This document shows, in pieces, positions 7,420 through 15,402 of a stretch of DNA of 40,061 nt. Both the position numbers and the translations under genes were made by a program. The DNA lies in NCBI GenBank assembly GCA_021647985.1, contig JAKITQ010000027.1, forward strand, positions 1 through 40,061, in the 5' to 3' direction. The notes below the pieces were generated by a model. The model searched no databases and was not told the origin of the DNA. It saw nothing but the letters and a program-made list of their open reading frames with translations. Position 1 is the first letter of the stretch, and each line of letters starts with the position of its first letter. Source of the stretch: Flavobacteriaceae bacterium. Its GTDB lineage: Bacteria; Bacteroidota; Bacteroidia; Flavobacteriales; Flavobacteriaceae.

Positions 7420-8346
7420 TTGAATTTAGCAAACTATATAAGTGATTTATTATATCGATATGAGTGCGTAATTGTACCTGATTTTGGGGGCTTTGTTACC
7501 AACAATAAATCTGCTAAAATAGATTTTGCAAGAAATTCTATACAAGCTCCATATAAACAAATTACTTTTAATGCACATCTAATAAATAATGATGGCCTTT
7601 TGGCAAATTATATAGCTTCTGTTGATAAAATTTCTTATGCATGTGCACTGAATTATATAAAATTTGAAATTGAAGCATGGCAAAAAAAATTAACGAACGA
7701 GGATTTAGATTTAGAACATATCGGTACTATTTCTATTGTAGAAAAACAACTAATATTTGAACCTCAGTTAAAAAATAATTATTTAACTTCTTCATTTGGT
7801 CTGAGCACTATTGCTGGTCATGAAATAAAACGCGAAATTTATAAAAAACAAGTAGAAAAACTTGAAGAGAAAGCACCTATAATATTTAGTCCTGAGCGCA
7901 AAAAAGCACCAAATTATTTAAAATATGCTGCCATTTTTATTATTGGTTTATCTGCTATAGGTTTTGGAAGAAAATTTTATAAGGATAATAAAAACCAACA
8001 AATTATAATTGCCGCACAACAACAGCAAAAAGATATAGAACGAAAAATTGAGAGCGCCACTTTTGTTATTACAAAACCATTACCAACCTTACAGCTTGAA
8101 ATTGATAAACAAAAGAAAAATTTTCATGTTATAGCCGGAGCATTTCGTTTTCCTGAAAATGCTGACAGAAAGGTAAATCAGCTTTTAAGGGTAGGGTATG
8201 ATGCAAGAATTTTAGGTATAAACAAATGGGATTTGTCTGTAGTTTCTTATGGTAGTTTTTCGACAAGAGAAGAAGCTTATGAAAATCTTGCAAAAATTAA
8301 AAACAATGTAGAAAAAGATGCCTGGATGTTAATTCAAGAATTTTAA
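7420..8346 (+). CDS. CCDC81-type HU domain / SPOR domain envelope protein
   Basis: 308 residues. The N-terminus (NLANYISDLLYRYECVIVPDFGGFVTN) is the hallmark of the bacterial CCDC81-like HU domains, which fill roughly residues 1-125. One membrane segment lies at about 166-182 (YAAIFIIGLSAIGFG). A SPOR domain lies at about 232-308 (NFHVIAGAFRFPENADRK ... DAWMLIQEF). SPOR domains bind denuded peptidoglycan, often at division sites, so the protein probably links a cytoplasmic HU-like part to the cell wall. The start is TTG at 7420: the frame is closed by TAA at 7396-7398 with no ATG between, and the promoter sits just upstream. Confidence 0.88.
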   Translation: MNLANYISDLLYRYECVIVPDFGGFVTNNKSAKIDFARNSIQAPYKQITFNAHLINNDGLLANYIASVDKISYACALNYIKFEIEAWQKKLTNEDLDLEHIGTISIVEKQLIFEPQLKNNYLTSSFGLSTIAGHEIKREIYKKQVEKLEEKAPIIFSPERKKAPNYLKYAAIFIIGLSAIGFGRKFYKDNKNQQIIIAAQQQQKDIERKIESATFVITKPLPTLQLEIDKQKKNFHVIAGAFRFPENADRKVNQLLRVGYDARILGINKWDLSVVSYGSFSTREEAYENLAKIKNNVEKDAWMLIQEF

Positions 8347-8399
8347 CCTACACACTTCTTCACACAAATATTTTTTAAAACAATTTAAAGCTGCAATTG

Positions 8400-8909
8400 A
8401 TGGATTCAAGACCCGCAAAAAACTCATTAACTATTTTAACGGATTTGGTTTTACCAGGTGAAACAAATCCTTTGGACAATCTGTTTGGAGGGGAATTACT
8501 AGCAAGAATGGACAGAGCATCTAGTATTGCTGCTCGCAGACATTGTAAAAGAATTGTAGTAACAGCATCGGTGAATCATGTTGCATTTTCTAAAGCGGTA
8601 CCTGTAGGGAGCGTATTGACCATTGAAGCAAAAGTTTCAAGAGCATTTAAATCCTCCATGGAGATTTTTGTAGATGTTTGGATAGAAGATAGAGAATCTG
8701 GTGAAAAAACCAAAGTCAATGAAGGCATATATACTTTCGTTGCTGTTGATGAAACAGGAACACCAATAAAGGTTCCAAAATTAATTCCGGAAACGGATTT
8801 AGAAAAAGACAGATATGAAGGGGCACTACGAAGAAAACAATTGAGTTTGGTTTTATCAAACAAAATGAAACCAAGTGATGCTACCGAATTAAAGGCTCTA
8901 TTTAAGTAA
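8400..8909 (+). CDS. Acyl-CoA thioesterase (hotdog fold)
   Basis: 169 residues from ATG 8400. A TTG directly before it is not needed. It is a single hotdog domain of the YciA/ACOT7 type that hydrolyses acyl-CoA to free acid and CoA. Visible signatures are PGETNPLDNLFGGELLARMD near 20-40 (the catalytic-site loop with N and D), then VVTASVNHVAFSKAVPVGSVL and KVNEGIYTFVAVDETG. A basic C-terminal tail (RRKQLSLVLSNKMKPS) is common in this family. It lies 53 nt after the SPOR gene on the same strand. The substrate chain length cannot be read from the sequence. Confidence 0.9.
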   Translation: MDSRPAKNSLTILTDLVLPGETNPLDNLFGGELLARMDRASSIAARRHCKRIVVTASVNHVAFSKAVPVGSVLTIEAKVSRAFKSSMEIFVDVWIEDRESGEKTKVNEGIYTFVAVDETGTPIKVPKLIPETDLEKDRYEGALRRKQLSLVLSNKMKPSDATELKALFK

Positions 8910-8937
8910 ATTATTTTGAAATATTCCTATAGTAATT

Positions 8938-8980
8938 ATTATAATCGATTAATAATTATAATTATAACGATTATCTTTTC
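8938..8980. repeat. AT-rich imperfect palindrome
   Basis: ATAATCGATTAATAATTATA runs into ATTATAACGATTATC, forming an imperfect inverted repeat with ATAATCG/CGATTAT arms, followed by TTTTCAAG. It lies between the thioesterase and Gfo/Idh genes. It could be a weak terminator or a protein-binding site. Confidence 0.35.
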
Positions 8981-9030
8981 AAGATTTATTATTACTTTTA
9001 GTTTTTAAATGTATTTAACACAAAATATTT

Positions 9031-10434
9031 ATGAAAACTAATTACTCCAGAAGGTCTTTTATCACCTCCGTATCTATGCTCGCGATAGGAACAACACTTA
9101 ATGCATCAACTTTTGGTTTTGGTCTTGGTAAGAAAAAATTAAAAATTGCACTTGTAGGTACCGGAGTTAGAGGAACATCTTTTTGGGGTAGAAGGCTTGT
9201 TGAAAATTATTCTGATATATTAGAATTTGTAGGTATCTGTGATATCAACCCAGGTAGGTTGGCTTATGCCAAAAAGTATATGAAAGTACAATGTAATACC
9301 TACAGTGATTTTGAATTGATGGTTAATGAAAACAAACCAGATCTTGTAATTGTTACTACCACAGATGCCACGCATCATGAATTTATTATAAAAGGTTTGG
9401 GATTAGGATGTGATGTTTTAACGGAAAAACCATTAACTACAGATGAGGATAAATGTCAACAAATATTAGATGCAGAAAGAAAATCTAAAAAGAATTTAAT
9501 TGTAGGTTTTAATTACAGGTGGACACCTTATACCACTAAGGTGAAAGAGTTATTAATGAATAATAGTATTGGTAAAATAACCTCAGTTGATTTCAACTGG
9601 TATCTCAATACACACCATGGCGCTTCGTATTTTAGAAGATGGCACGGGTTGAGACAAACTGGAGGCACTTTATGGGTACACAAAGCCACACATCATTTTG
9701 ATCTTTTAAATTGGTGGCTTGATTCTGATCCAGAGGAGGTATTTGCCTATGGAGATTTAGAACATTACGGTAGTGCGAACTCATTTAGAGGCAACAACTG
9801 TAGAGACTGTGAGTATACAAAATCTTGTGATTATTATTGGGATATCACAAAAAAACAAAGAGATGTTGACCTTTATTTAAAAAATGAAAAGCACGATGGC
9901 TATATTAGAGATAATTGTGTTTTTAGAAAAGAAATAAATATCTATGATAAAATGTCGGCCCAAATAAAATACGCAAATAATGTTGTTGTAAATTATTCTT
10001 TGACTACTTATTCTCCCTTTGAGGGATGGAGAATTGCCTTTAATGGACAAAAAGGTAGAATTGAGGCATGGCTTGACATACCTTATAACAAACAAGAAAA
10101 ATTGAGTCAGGAAGAATTGCATGCATTAGAAATGAAGCAGGATGGTAAGGAAATTGAAAATTATAAACCGATAATTGAACATAAATTATGGGAAGATCAT
10201 AAAACCATACAAGTTCCCTATACAAGAGGAGGACATGGAGGTGGTGATGAAAGGCTTCATAATAAAATTTTTATAAACCCTGAAGAGAAAGATCCTTATG
10301 AAAGAGCTGCTGGAGTTAGAGATGGCGCCATGTCAATTCTAATTGGTGTTGCTGCAAGAAAAAGTATTGAAAGTGGCAAACCGATAAAAATTGCTGAATT
10401 GACTGATTTAGAACCTAGACCAAATAGACTTTAA
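9031..10434 (+). CDS. Tat-exported Gfo/Idh/MocA family oxidoreductase
   Basis: 467 residues. The N-terminus SRRSFITSVSMLAIGTTLNAS is a twin-arginine signal, so the protein should be exported folded with its cofactor. The NAD(P)-binding motif is ALVGTGVRGTSFW (about 40-52). The family lysine is in the EKPLTT motif near 132. Residues YRWTPYT and THHFDLLNWWL belong to the substrate-binding C-terminal domain. An unusual cluster of cysteines (NNCRDCEYTKSCDYY near 255-270, with a further CVFRKE near 297) could bind a metal. The substrate is probably a sugar or sugar derivative, but nothing in the sequence names it. It ends 9 nt from the convergent kinase-like gene, with no terminator in between. 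Confidence 0.87.
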   Translation: MKTNYSRRSFITSVSMLAIGTTLNASTFGFGLGKKKLKIALVGTGVRGTSFWGRRLVENYSDILEFVGICDINPGRLAYAKKYMKVQCNTYSDFELMVNENKPDLVIVTTTDATHHEFIIKGLGLGCDVLTEKPLTTDEDKCQQILDAERKSKKNLIVGFNYRWTPYTTKVKELLMNNSIGKITSVDFNWYLNTHHGASYFRRWHGLRQTGGTLWVHKATHHFDLLNWWLDSDPEEVFAYGDLEHYGSANSFRGNNCRDCEYTKSCDYYWDITKKQRDVDLYLKNEKHDGYIRDNCVFRKEINIYDKMSAQIKYANNVVVNYSLTTYSPFEGWRIAFNGQKGRIEAWLDIPYNKQEKLSQEELHALEMKQDGKEIENYKPIIEHKLWEDHKTIQVPYTRGGHGGGDERLHNKIFINPEEKDPYERAAGVRDGAMSILIGVAARKSIESGKPIKIAELTDLEPRPNRL

Positions 10435-10443
10435 TAAAGGTTT

Positions 10444-11292
10444 TTAGAATTTTTTTATAACGCTTTCTATTCCATTTAAATACGATTTCCCAAACAAATT
10501 TAAATGAACTAGGTTTGGGTATAGATTGTGTATTTCAATTCTATCTTCCCAATTTTTTTCTAGAGGAAATAAATCATTGTAATAATTTATAAAAGAACAA
10601 TCAAAACCGCCAAACATTCGAGTCATGGCAATATCCATTTCACGATGACCATAATATACTGCAGGATCAATAAAAATAGGAACCTGATCTTTTCCTTTCA
10701 TTAAATTCCCAGACCAAAGGTCACCATGAACCAATGATGAATTTTCTATAGGAAGAAGTTCATTTAATCGAAGGTATAATTTTTCAAAGTATTTTAAATG
10801 GCTCTTGTTTAGTAAATTACTTCCAAAGGCTAGTTTTATCAAAGGCGCAATTCTACAATCAATAAAAAAAGATTCCCATGAGGTTTTTTTAAGATTATTT
10901 TGTTTTAAAGAACCAATATAATTATTATGATTTAAACCAAAGTAATTCCTATTAGTTCGATGTAATGTAACTAAATTAGATGCAAAATTTCTCCAAAAAA
11001 GATTGGTTATCGATCCCTCCTTAATAAACTCTAGCAATAAAAATTGATAATCATTAGCCGAAAAACATTGTATTACTTTTGGTGATTTTATTCCAGTATT
11101 GGAAAGTATTTCGAGCCCCAATTTTTCTTTTACAAACATTTGAGGGAAAATATCGTTACGGTTTACTTTTAAAACATAAGTATTTTGTTCTGTTTTAATT
11201 TTATAAACATCATTGATATCTCCTCCAGAAATTGAAGAAATAGTCTTAATTTTTTCCGTTAACTTTTCTTCAACTAAGGGTTTAAAAAACAT
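10444..11292 (-). CDS. Fructosamine kinase / aminoglycoside phosphotransferase-like protein
   Basis: 282 residues of the FN3K/APH kinase fold. It shows SISGGDINDVYKI (glycine-rich loop), YVLKVNR (ATP lysine), VHGDLWSGNLM (catalytic loop with D and N), and FIDPAVYYGHREMDIAMT (metal-binding D in place of DFG). These match the fructosamine-3-kinase family, which phosphorylates ketosamines on glycated proteins or small molecules. It is the last gene of the minus-strand run that starts with comEC, 9 nt after the EnvC-like gene. It probably shares that transcript, although its job has no obvious link to the cell wall. Confidence 0.85.
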   Translation of the reverse strand: MFFKPLVEEKLTEKIKTISSISGGDINDVYKIKTEQNTYVLKVNRNDIFPQMFVKEKLGLEILSNTGIKSPKVIQCFSANDYQFLLLEFIKEGSITNLFWRNFASNLVTLHRTNRNYFGLNHNNYIGSLKQNNLKKTSWESFFIDCRIAPLIKLAFGSNLLNKSHLKYFEKLYLRLNELLPIENSSLVHGDLWSGNLMKGKDQVPIFIDPAVYYGHREMDIAMTRMFGGFDCSFINYYNDLFPLEKNWEDRIEIHNLYPNLVHLNLFGKSYLNGIESVIKKF

Positions 11293-11301
11293 AAGAAATG
11301 T

Positions 11302-12573
11302 TTAGATCTTATACACCCATTCTTCTGGGTTTTGTCGCTGAACCTCTTTAAAAAGCACAAAGGCCAATATGGTCTTACCTGTGGTTTTATTGGTATGGAT
11401 TTTTCCAATTTCCTGTTTTGTGGTAACTAAATCACCTTTTTTAACGGTTACATTATCCAAATTTTTATAAACGGATATATAATTACCATGTTGTACCAAA
11501 ACAGCCTTCTTTTTACCAGGTAAAACTTGTATTGCCAGTACCCTGCCATTAAAAATAACTCTTGCATTGGCATTTTTTTCAGTAGCATAAAAAACACCAT
11601 TACTTTCTATTGTAATTCCCTTTAGAGTAGGATGTTTTTGCTTACCAAAATGCCTAACTACAACGCCCCTTTCTACTGGTGAGGGTAATTTTCCTTTATT
11701 GGAAATAAAATCTTTTTCAAGAAGTTTAGCTTCGGGAGTTAAGGCAAAGCCCGAGCTTTTAATATTTGTTCTATTACTTTTTTTATTGGATATAGCAATT
11801 GCTTCTTTTATTAACTTTTCAATTTTTTTATCAATTGCCTTTTCAGCTTTTTGCTTTTGTTTGATTTGAGAAATATATTTTTTCTCTTTCTTCTTTAATG
11901 AGTTTACTAAACCTTCTTGCGACTTTTTTTCTTTATCAATCCTTCCTTTTTCTTGTTGATTTACTATTAGAAGCATTTCTTTTTCAGCCTTTGTTTCTTT
12001 TAAATAATCATTTAAATTTTTAAGCTTTAGCGTTTCTATTTTTATTTCTTCTCCTTGTTTGGCTCGATAATCAGCATATTGTTGGATATATTGAATACGC
12101 TTATAGGCTTGTAAAAAATTTTCTGAAGAAAGTACAAACATGAGTCGGCTTTGTTTGGTTTTACTTTTATAAGATTGAATAACCATATTGGCATAATCGT
12201 CTTTTAACGCCTTTAATCTATTTTGTAATTGATCAACTTCTTTTTCATTCTCTTTTATTTCTTTAGTAAGTTGTTTTGTTTCTTGATTGATTGTTTCAAT
12301 TAATTTGGTTCTTACACCAATTTTCATATTTAAATCAGATAGATCCGAGAGAATATTTTTTTCTTTTGTTTGTGATTGAAATAATAAATTATTAATTTTT
12401 TTTATTTCTTTTTGAATTTCAATACGTTGTTTTTCTAATTCTTTCCTGCTTTGTCCATAGCTTGAAAAAGAAATTAAAAATAGCATCAAAAGAACAATAT
12501 TAAAACTTCGAAAAACATACGAAAATTTTAAATAACACTTTTGACAACTATTTGTTTTTTGAGAAAAACTCAT
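11302..12573 (-). CDS. envC: EnvC-like murein hydrolase activator (coiled coil plus degenerate M23/LytM domain)
   Basis: 423 residues. A signal peptide ends near residue 41 (FLISFSSYGQ). A long Lys/Glu-rich coiled coil covers about 42-260, and a LytM/M23 domain about 300-423. The zinc ligands of active M23 peptidases look lost: the usual GxD aspartate position reads KGITIES and the final HxH is absent (ILAFVLFKEV). That is the pattern of EnvC/NlpD-type activators, which switch on amidases for daughter-cell separation rather than cutting peptidoglycan. The ATG at 12573 overlaps the DUF4292 stop in an ATGA arrangement, so translation of the two is probably coupled. Confidence 0.88.
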   Translation of the reverse strand: MSFSQKTNSCQKCYLKFSYVFRSFNIVLLMLFLISFSSYGQSRKELEKQRIEIQKEIKKINNLLFQSQTKEKNILSDLSDLNMKIGVRTKLIETINQETKQLTKEIKENEKEVDQLQNRLKALKDDYANMVIQSYKSKTKQSRLMFVLSSENFLQAYKRIQYIQQYADYRAKQGEEIKIETLKLKNLNDYLKETKAEKEMLLIVNQQEKGRIDKEKKSQEGLVNSLKKKEKKYISQIKQKQKAEKAIDKKIEKLIKEAIAISNKKSNRTNIKSSGFALTPEAKLLEKDFISNKGKLPSPVERGVVVRHFGKQKHPTLKGITIESNGVFYATEKNANARVIFNGRVLAIQVLPGKKKAVLVQHGNYISVYKNLDNVTVKKGDLVTTKQEIGKIHTNKTTGKTILAFVLFKEVQRQNPEEWVYKI

Positions 12574-13340
12574 TTCAATTCAATCTTTTTATATGATTTT
12601 GGTATTTTAAAAGGGTATTTTAAACTTGTGTCAAAGATTACATTTTTAAAATTAACAGCAATAGTCGTTTTTCTTTTTTTATTAACGGCTCTAATTTCAA
12701 ATCCGGTTGGAAACAAATCTTCATCAATATTGGTATAACCCTTATATACTATACTTAATTTTTGATTACTTTTTTGATGTTGTATCTGTTCTTTCATCAG
12801 TTTAAAATTATATGGATTGATCCAAAAGGTAATATCAAACAATTGTTTTTTGTTTTTTGGACTTATTTCATATAAATTTTCAACTATATCAACTTCATAT
12901 TTACCTTCCTTTAAATTTAATAGCGGATTTCCTAAAAATAAATTTTGTACCATTTCAAAGTCAAAATCATATCCTAAGGTTTTACTAATCCATTCAAAAT
13001 CACCATCAAAATAGGTTTTTGTTATTTTTTCATAAAATTGAACCTTATTTTGGGTAACCATTAGTTTGGCTACAGGAAAGCCTAATTTAGAAAAACTCAA
13101 CCAAATTATGGAGTCTTTTTCCATTCTTAAAGAAGCTTTTAAGTTAGGTAAATTGGACTTACCTATATACTTTACAATTAAGCTAGCCTTAATAGTTTTT
13201 TTATCAATAGTAGTTTTATTATTTTTTTTGATAATGTTCTTAGCCGATAAGCTTTTAAGATTCTTATCTGTAACCTTAGTACTTTTACACGAAAACAATA
13301 AAATTATAACAACAAAGAAAACAATTCCCTTTTTCAACAT
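12570..13340 (-). CDS. DUF4292 lipoprotein
   Basis: 256 residues. The N-terminus MLKKGIVFFVVIILLFSCKST carries a lipobox with the lipidated cysteine at about 18, so it is an exported lipoprotein. The rest is a beta-rich LolA/LolB-like fold typical of DUF4292 (SLRMEKDSIIWLSFSKLGFPVAKLMVT, then the FDGDFEWISKTLGYDFDFEM stretch). Its place directly before the EnvC-like gene, with a 4-nt overlap, is an arrangement I know from other flavobacteria. It argues for an outer-membrane or cell-wall role. It lies 5 nt after the TPR gene. Confidence 0.87.
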   Translation of the reverse strand: MLKKGIVFFVVIILLFSCKSTKVTDKNLKSLSAKNIIKKNNKTTIDKKTIKASLIVKYIGKSNLPNLKASLRMEKDSIIWLSFSKLGFPVAKLMVTQNKVQFYEKITKTYFDGDFEWISKTLGYDFDFEMVQNLFLGNPLLNLKEGKYEVDIVENLYEISPKNKKQLFDITFWINPYNFKLMKEQIQHQKSNQKLSIVYKGYTNIDEDLFPTGFEIRAVNKKRKTTIAVNFKNVIFDTSLKYPFKIPKSYKKIELK

Positions 13341-13345
13341 ACAAA

Positions 13346-14326
13346 CTATTCTTTATTACGCAAATCTAATGCTTTTTTATAATAGATAGATGCCATTTTA
13401 TTTTCTCCTAACCCTTTGTAGCTTAAACTTAATTGTTCCATAAATTGTGCCTCAAGATCATTATCTTCAATTAAATATTCTAAGCCAGTTTCTAAAGTTG
13501 CAATCGCATTCTTATATTTCCGAATATTATTAAGTGCGACACCATGCATTAAATAAACAAAAGGTTGTACTGGATATAAATTGATAGCCTTTTCACTATC
13601 GTTTAATAAATCTAAAAACTGTTTTGTTTTAAACTCTCTTTCTAATAATAATTTTAAAGAACTATAATCCTTTTTTAAGAAGTATTGTTCTTTTAATAAT
13701 TCGGTTTTGTTTTTCGGTTGCTCTCTAAATGCATCGTTGTTCCCTTTTTCCGAAATTTTTGGAAGTGGTTGTATCAATGACTCTTTTAATGGTGCTAAAT
13801 GTGTAGGTAAGTTGTTATTTTCATCTAATTTTTTCATCAATTCGATGGCTTTGTTCATTTCTCCAGATTTGATGTATAAAATAACCAGATCCGACTCTTC
13901 CCGTGGTTTTATCAGAATAATTTTTTGTTGAATTTTAATAGCTCCCTTAAAATCATTTTGCTTGGCCTTTATTTCTTTTAAATGCCTTAACAGATATAAA
14001 TTTTTTGTTTCAATTTCTAAGCCTTTTAAAACATAATATTCGGCTTCTGTATATTTAAATAAAAAATAATAGTTTTTGGATAGTTCAAACAATACCGCAA
14101 CATTTTCTTTATCAATATTATTACAAGCTTCTAAAGCATAAATTGCTTTGTCATAATTGCCAATTGCTTTTTGCTGAAGGGATTCAAAAAAGAAAGTTTG
14201 AAAATTTATTTCTTGTTGTTCAATAAGCATCGCCTCTCTTGAAGCTACATCTTCCTGAGCCTGCATGAATATCGGTATTATCAAAACACCAATACAAATT
14301 ATAATATGTGCTGTTTTTTTAATCAA
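13346..14326 (-). CDS. Exported tetratricopeptide repeat protein
   Basis: 326 residues. A signal peptide at about 1-23 (IIICIGVLIIPIFMQAQ) is followed by several TPR-like helical pairs. Examples are AIGNYDKAIYALEACNNIDK, FKYTEAEYYVLKGLEIE, NDFKGAIKIQQKIILIKP, and near the end RKYKNAIATLETGLEYL and LSLSYKGLGENKMASIYYKKALDLR. It is a periplasmic protein-protein interaction scaffold with no enzymatic motif. It is packed between the nucleotidyltransferase (3 nt) and DUF4292 (5 nt) genes, so an operon is very likely. Confidence 0.85.
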   Translation of the reverse strand: MIKKTAHIIICIGVLIIPIFMQAQEDVASREAMLIEQQEINFQTFFFESLQQKAIGNYDKAIYALEACNNIDKENVAVLFELSKNYYFLFKYTEAEYYVLKGLEIETKNLYLLRHLKEIKAKQNDFKGAIKIQQKIILIKPREESDLVILYIKSGEMNKAIELMKKLDENNNLPTHLAPLKESLIQPLPKISEKGNNDAFREQPKNKTELLKEQYFLKKDYSSLKLLLEREFKTKQFLDLLNDSEKAINLYPVQPFVYLMHGVALNNIRKYKNAIATLETGLEYLIEDNDLEAQFMEQLSLSYKGLGENKMASIYYKKALDLRNKE

Positions 14327-14329
14327 ATT

Positions 14330-15337
14330 TTAATTTAATATGGAATAATCACCTATACTAATAGAAGTGAAATTACCATCATAAAAAGCATGATTTCCAA
14401 TCATGGCATTGTTTAATTCAGCATTTTTTATAGTTACGTTGGTTTGTATTAATGAGTTTTTAATAATAGAGTCTTTAACCAAGCTATTAGCTCCTAAAGA
14501 AACATTAGGGCCAATGGTGCTATTTTTTAAAACTACATTATCCCCAATATAACAGGGCTCAATAATTTTCGAATTTTCTAAAACAATATTTTTAGAAACC
14601 AAATTTTGCCCGTCTTGATGGGCAAATTGTAATACCCTACTATTGGTTTCAACGGTAATATCTTTATTGCCACAATCCATCCAAGCATTTACGGTACCAG
14701 GTACAAATTTCAATCCTTTTTGTTTCATATTCTCTAAAGCATTAGTCAATTGAAACTCTCCTTTTTCTGTGATATTATTGTCTAATAAATACTGAATTTC
14801 ATCTCTAAGAGCTTCTCCTTTTTTAAAGTAATAAATTCCAATTATTGCCAAATCCGATACAAGTTCTTGTGGTTTTTCAACAAAATCAGTAATGACACCC
14901 TCATGTAACTTAACTACACCGTAGGCACTAGGGTCATCTACTTGTTTTACCCAAATGGCTCCATCAGTGTTTGCATCAAGCGTAAAATCAGCTTTAAATA
15001 AAGTGTCAGCAAAAGCAACTACACAAGGTCCGTCAAGAGATTCTTTGGCACATTGAATTGCATGTGCCGTACCAAGTGCTTCCTCTTGAACAAATACCTT
15101 ACCTACAGCATTTAAACTCTTTGCAATTTGCATTAATTTTTTTTCTGTATCTTTTGGAAAAGAAGGTCCAATGACAAAGGCAATTTCTTCTACATTTTGG
15201 TCAACAACTTTTACAATATCTTCAACCAACCTTTGCACTATTGGTTTACCTGCTAATATAGTTAATGGCTTGGGTATGGTTAAAGTATGTGGTCTCAGGC
15301 GAGACCCTATTCCGGCCATTGGCACAATAATTTTCAT
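14330..15337 (-). CDS. Sugar-1-phosphate nucleotidyltransferase with C-terminal left-handed beta helix
   Basis: 335 residues from the ATG at 15337 (MKIIVPMAGIGSRLRPHT). The 15 extra residues up to 15382 do not fit the family. The NTP-binding signature is GIGSRLRPHTLTIPKPL. ALGTAHAIQCA, FADTLF, and AWMDCGNKD near 225 mark the nucleotidyltransferase domain. From about residue 250 on, hexapeptide-type repeats (SKIIEPCYIGDNVVLKNSTI, SLGANSLVKDSIIKNS) build a left-handed beta helix. The family activates a sugar phosphate (often glucose-1-P with dTTP or UTP) for cell-surface polymers; the exact substrate is not readable. A minus-strand -7 element at 15372-15379 may give it its own promoter after comEC. 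Confidence 0.88.
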   Translation of the reverse strand: MKIIVPMAGIGSRLRPHTLTIPKPLTILAGKPIVQRLVEDIVKVVDQNVEEIAFVIGPSFPKDTEKKLMQIAKSLNAVGKVFVQEEALGTAHAIQCAKESLDGPCVVAFADTLFKADFTLDANTDGAIWVKQVDDPSAYGVVKLHEGVITDFVEKPQELVSDLAIIGIYYFKKGEALRDEIQYLLDNNITEKGEFQLTNALENMKQKGLKFVPGTVNAWMDCGNKDITVETNSRVLQFAHQDGQNLVSKNIVLENSKIIEPCYIGDNVVLKNSTIGPNVSLGANSLVKDSIIKNSLIQTNVTIKNAELNNAMIGNHAFYDGNFTSISIGDYSILN

Positions 15338-15371
15338 AAAATATTTTTTAGATTTTAATCTTTTTAACGAG

Positions 15372-15379
15372 CAAATATA
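15372..15379 (-). promoter_or_regulatory. Possible -7 element for the nucleotidyltransferase gene
   Basis: On the minus strand this reads TATATTTG, matching TAnnTTTG, about 35 nt upstream of the chosen start at 15337. No clear -33 TTG is seen. Confidence 0.35.
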
Positions 15380-15402
15380 CATAAAATTGTAGTGGAGCTC
15401 GG

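Noticed and set aside
11302..11620. Active M23 endopeptidase in the EnvC-like protein
   Set aside because: The metal-binding Asp and final His-x-His are not present, so I describe it as an activator rather than an enzyme.
13707..13931. Plus-strand frame opposite the TPR gene
   Set aside because: Shadow of the coding strand; no start context or family features.
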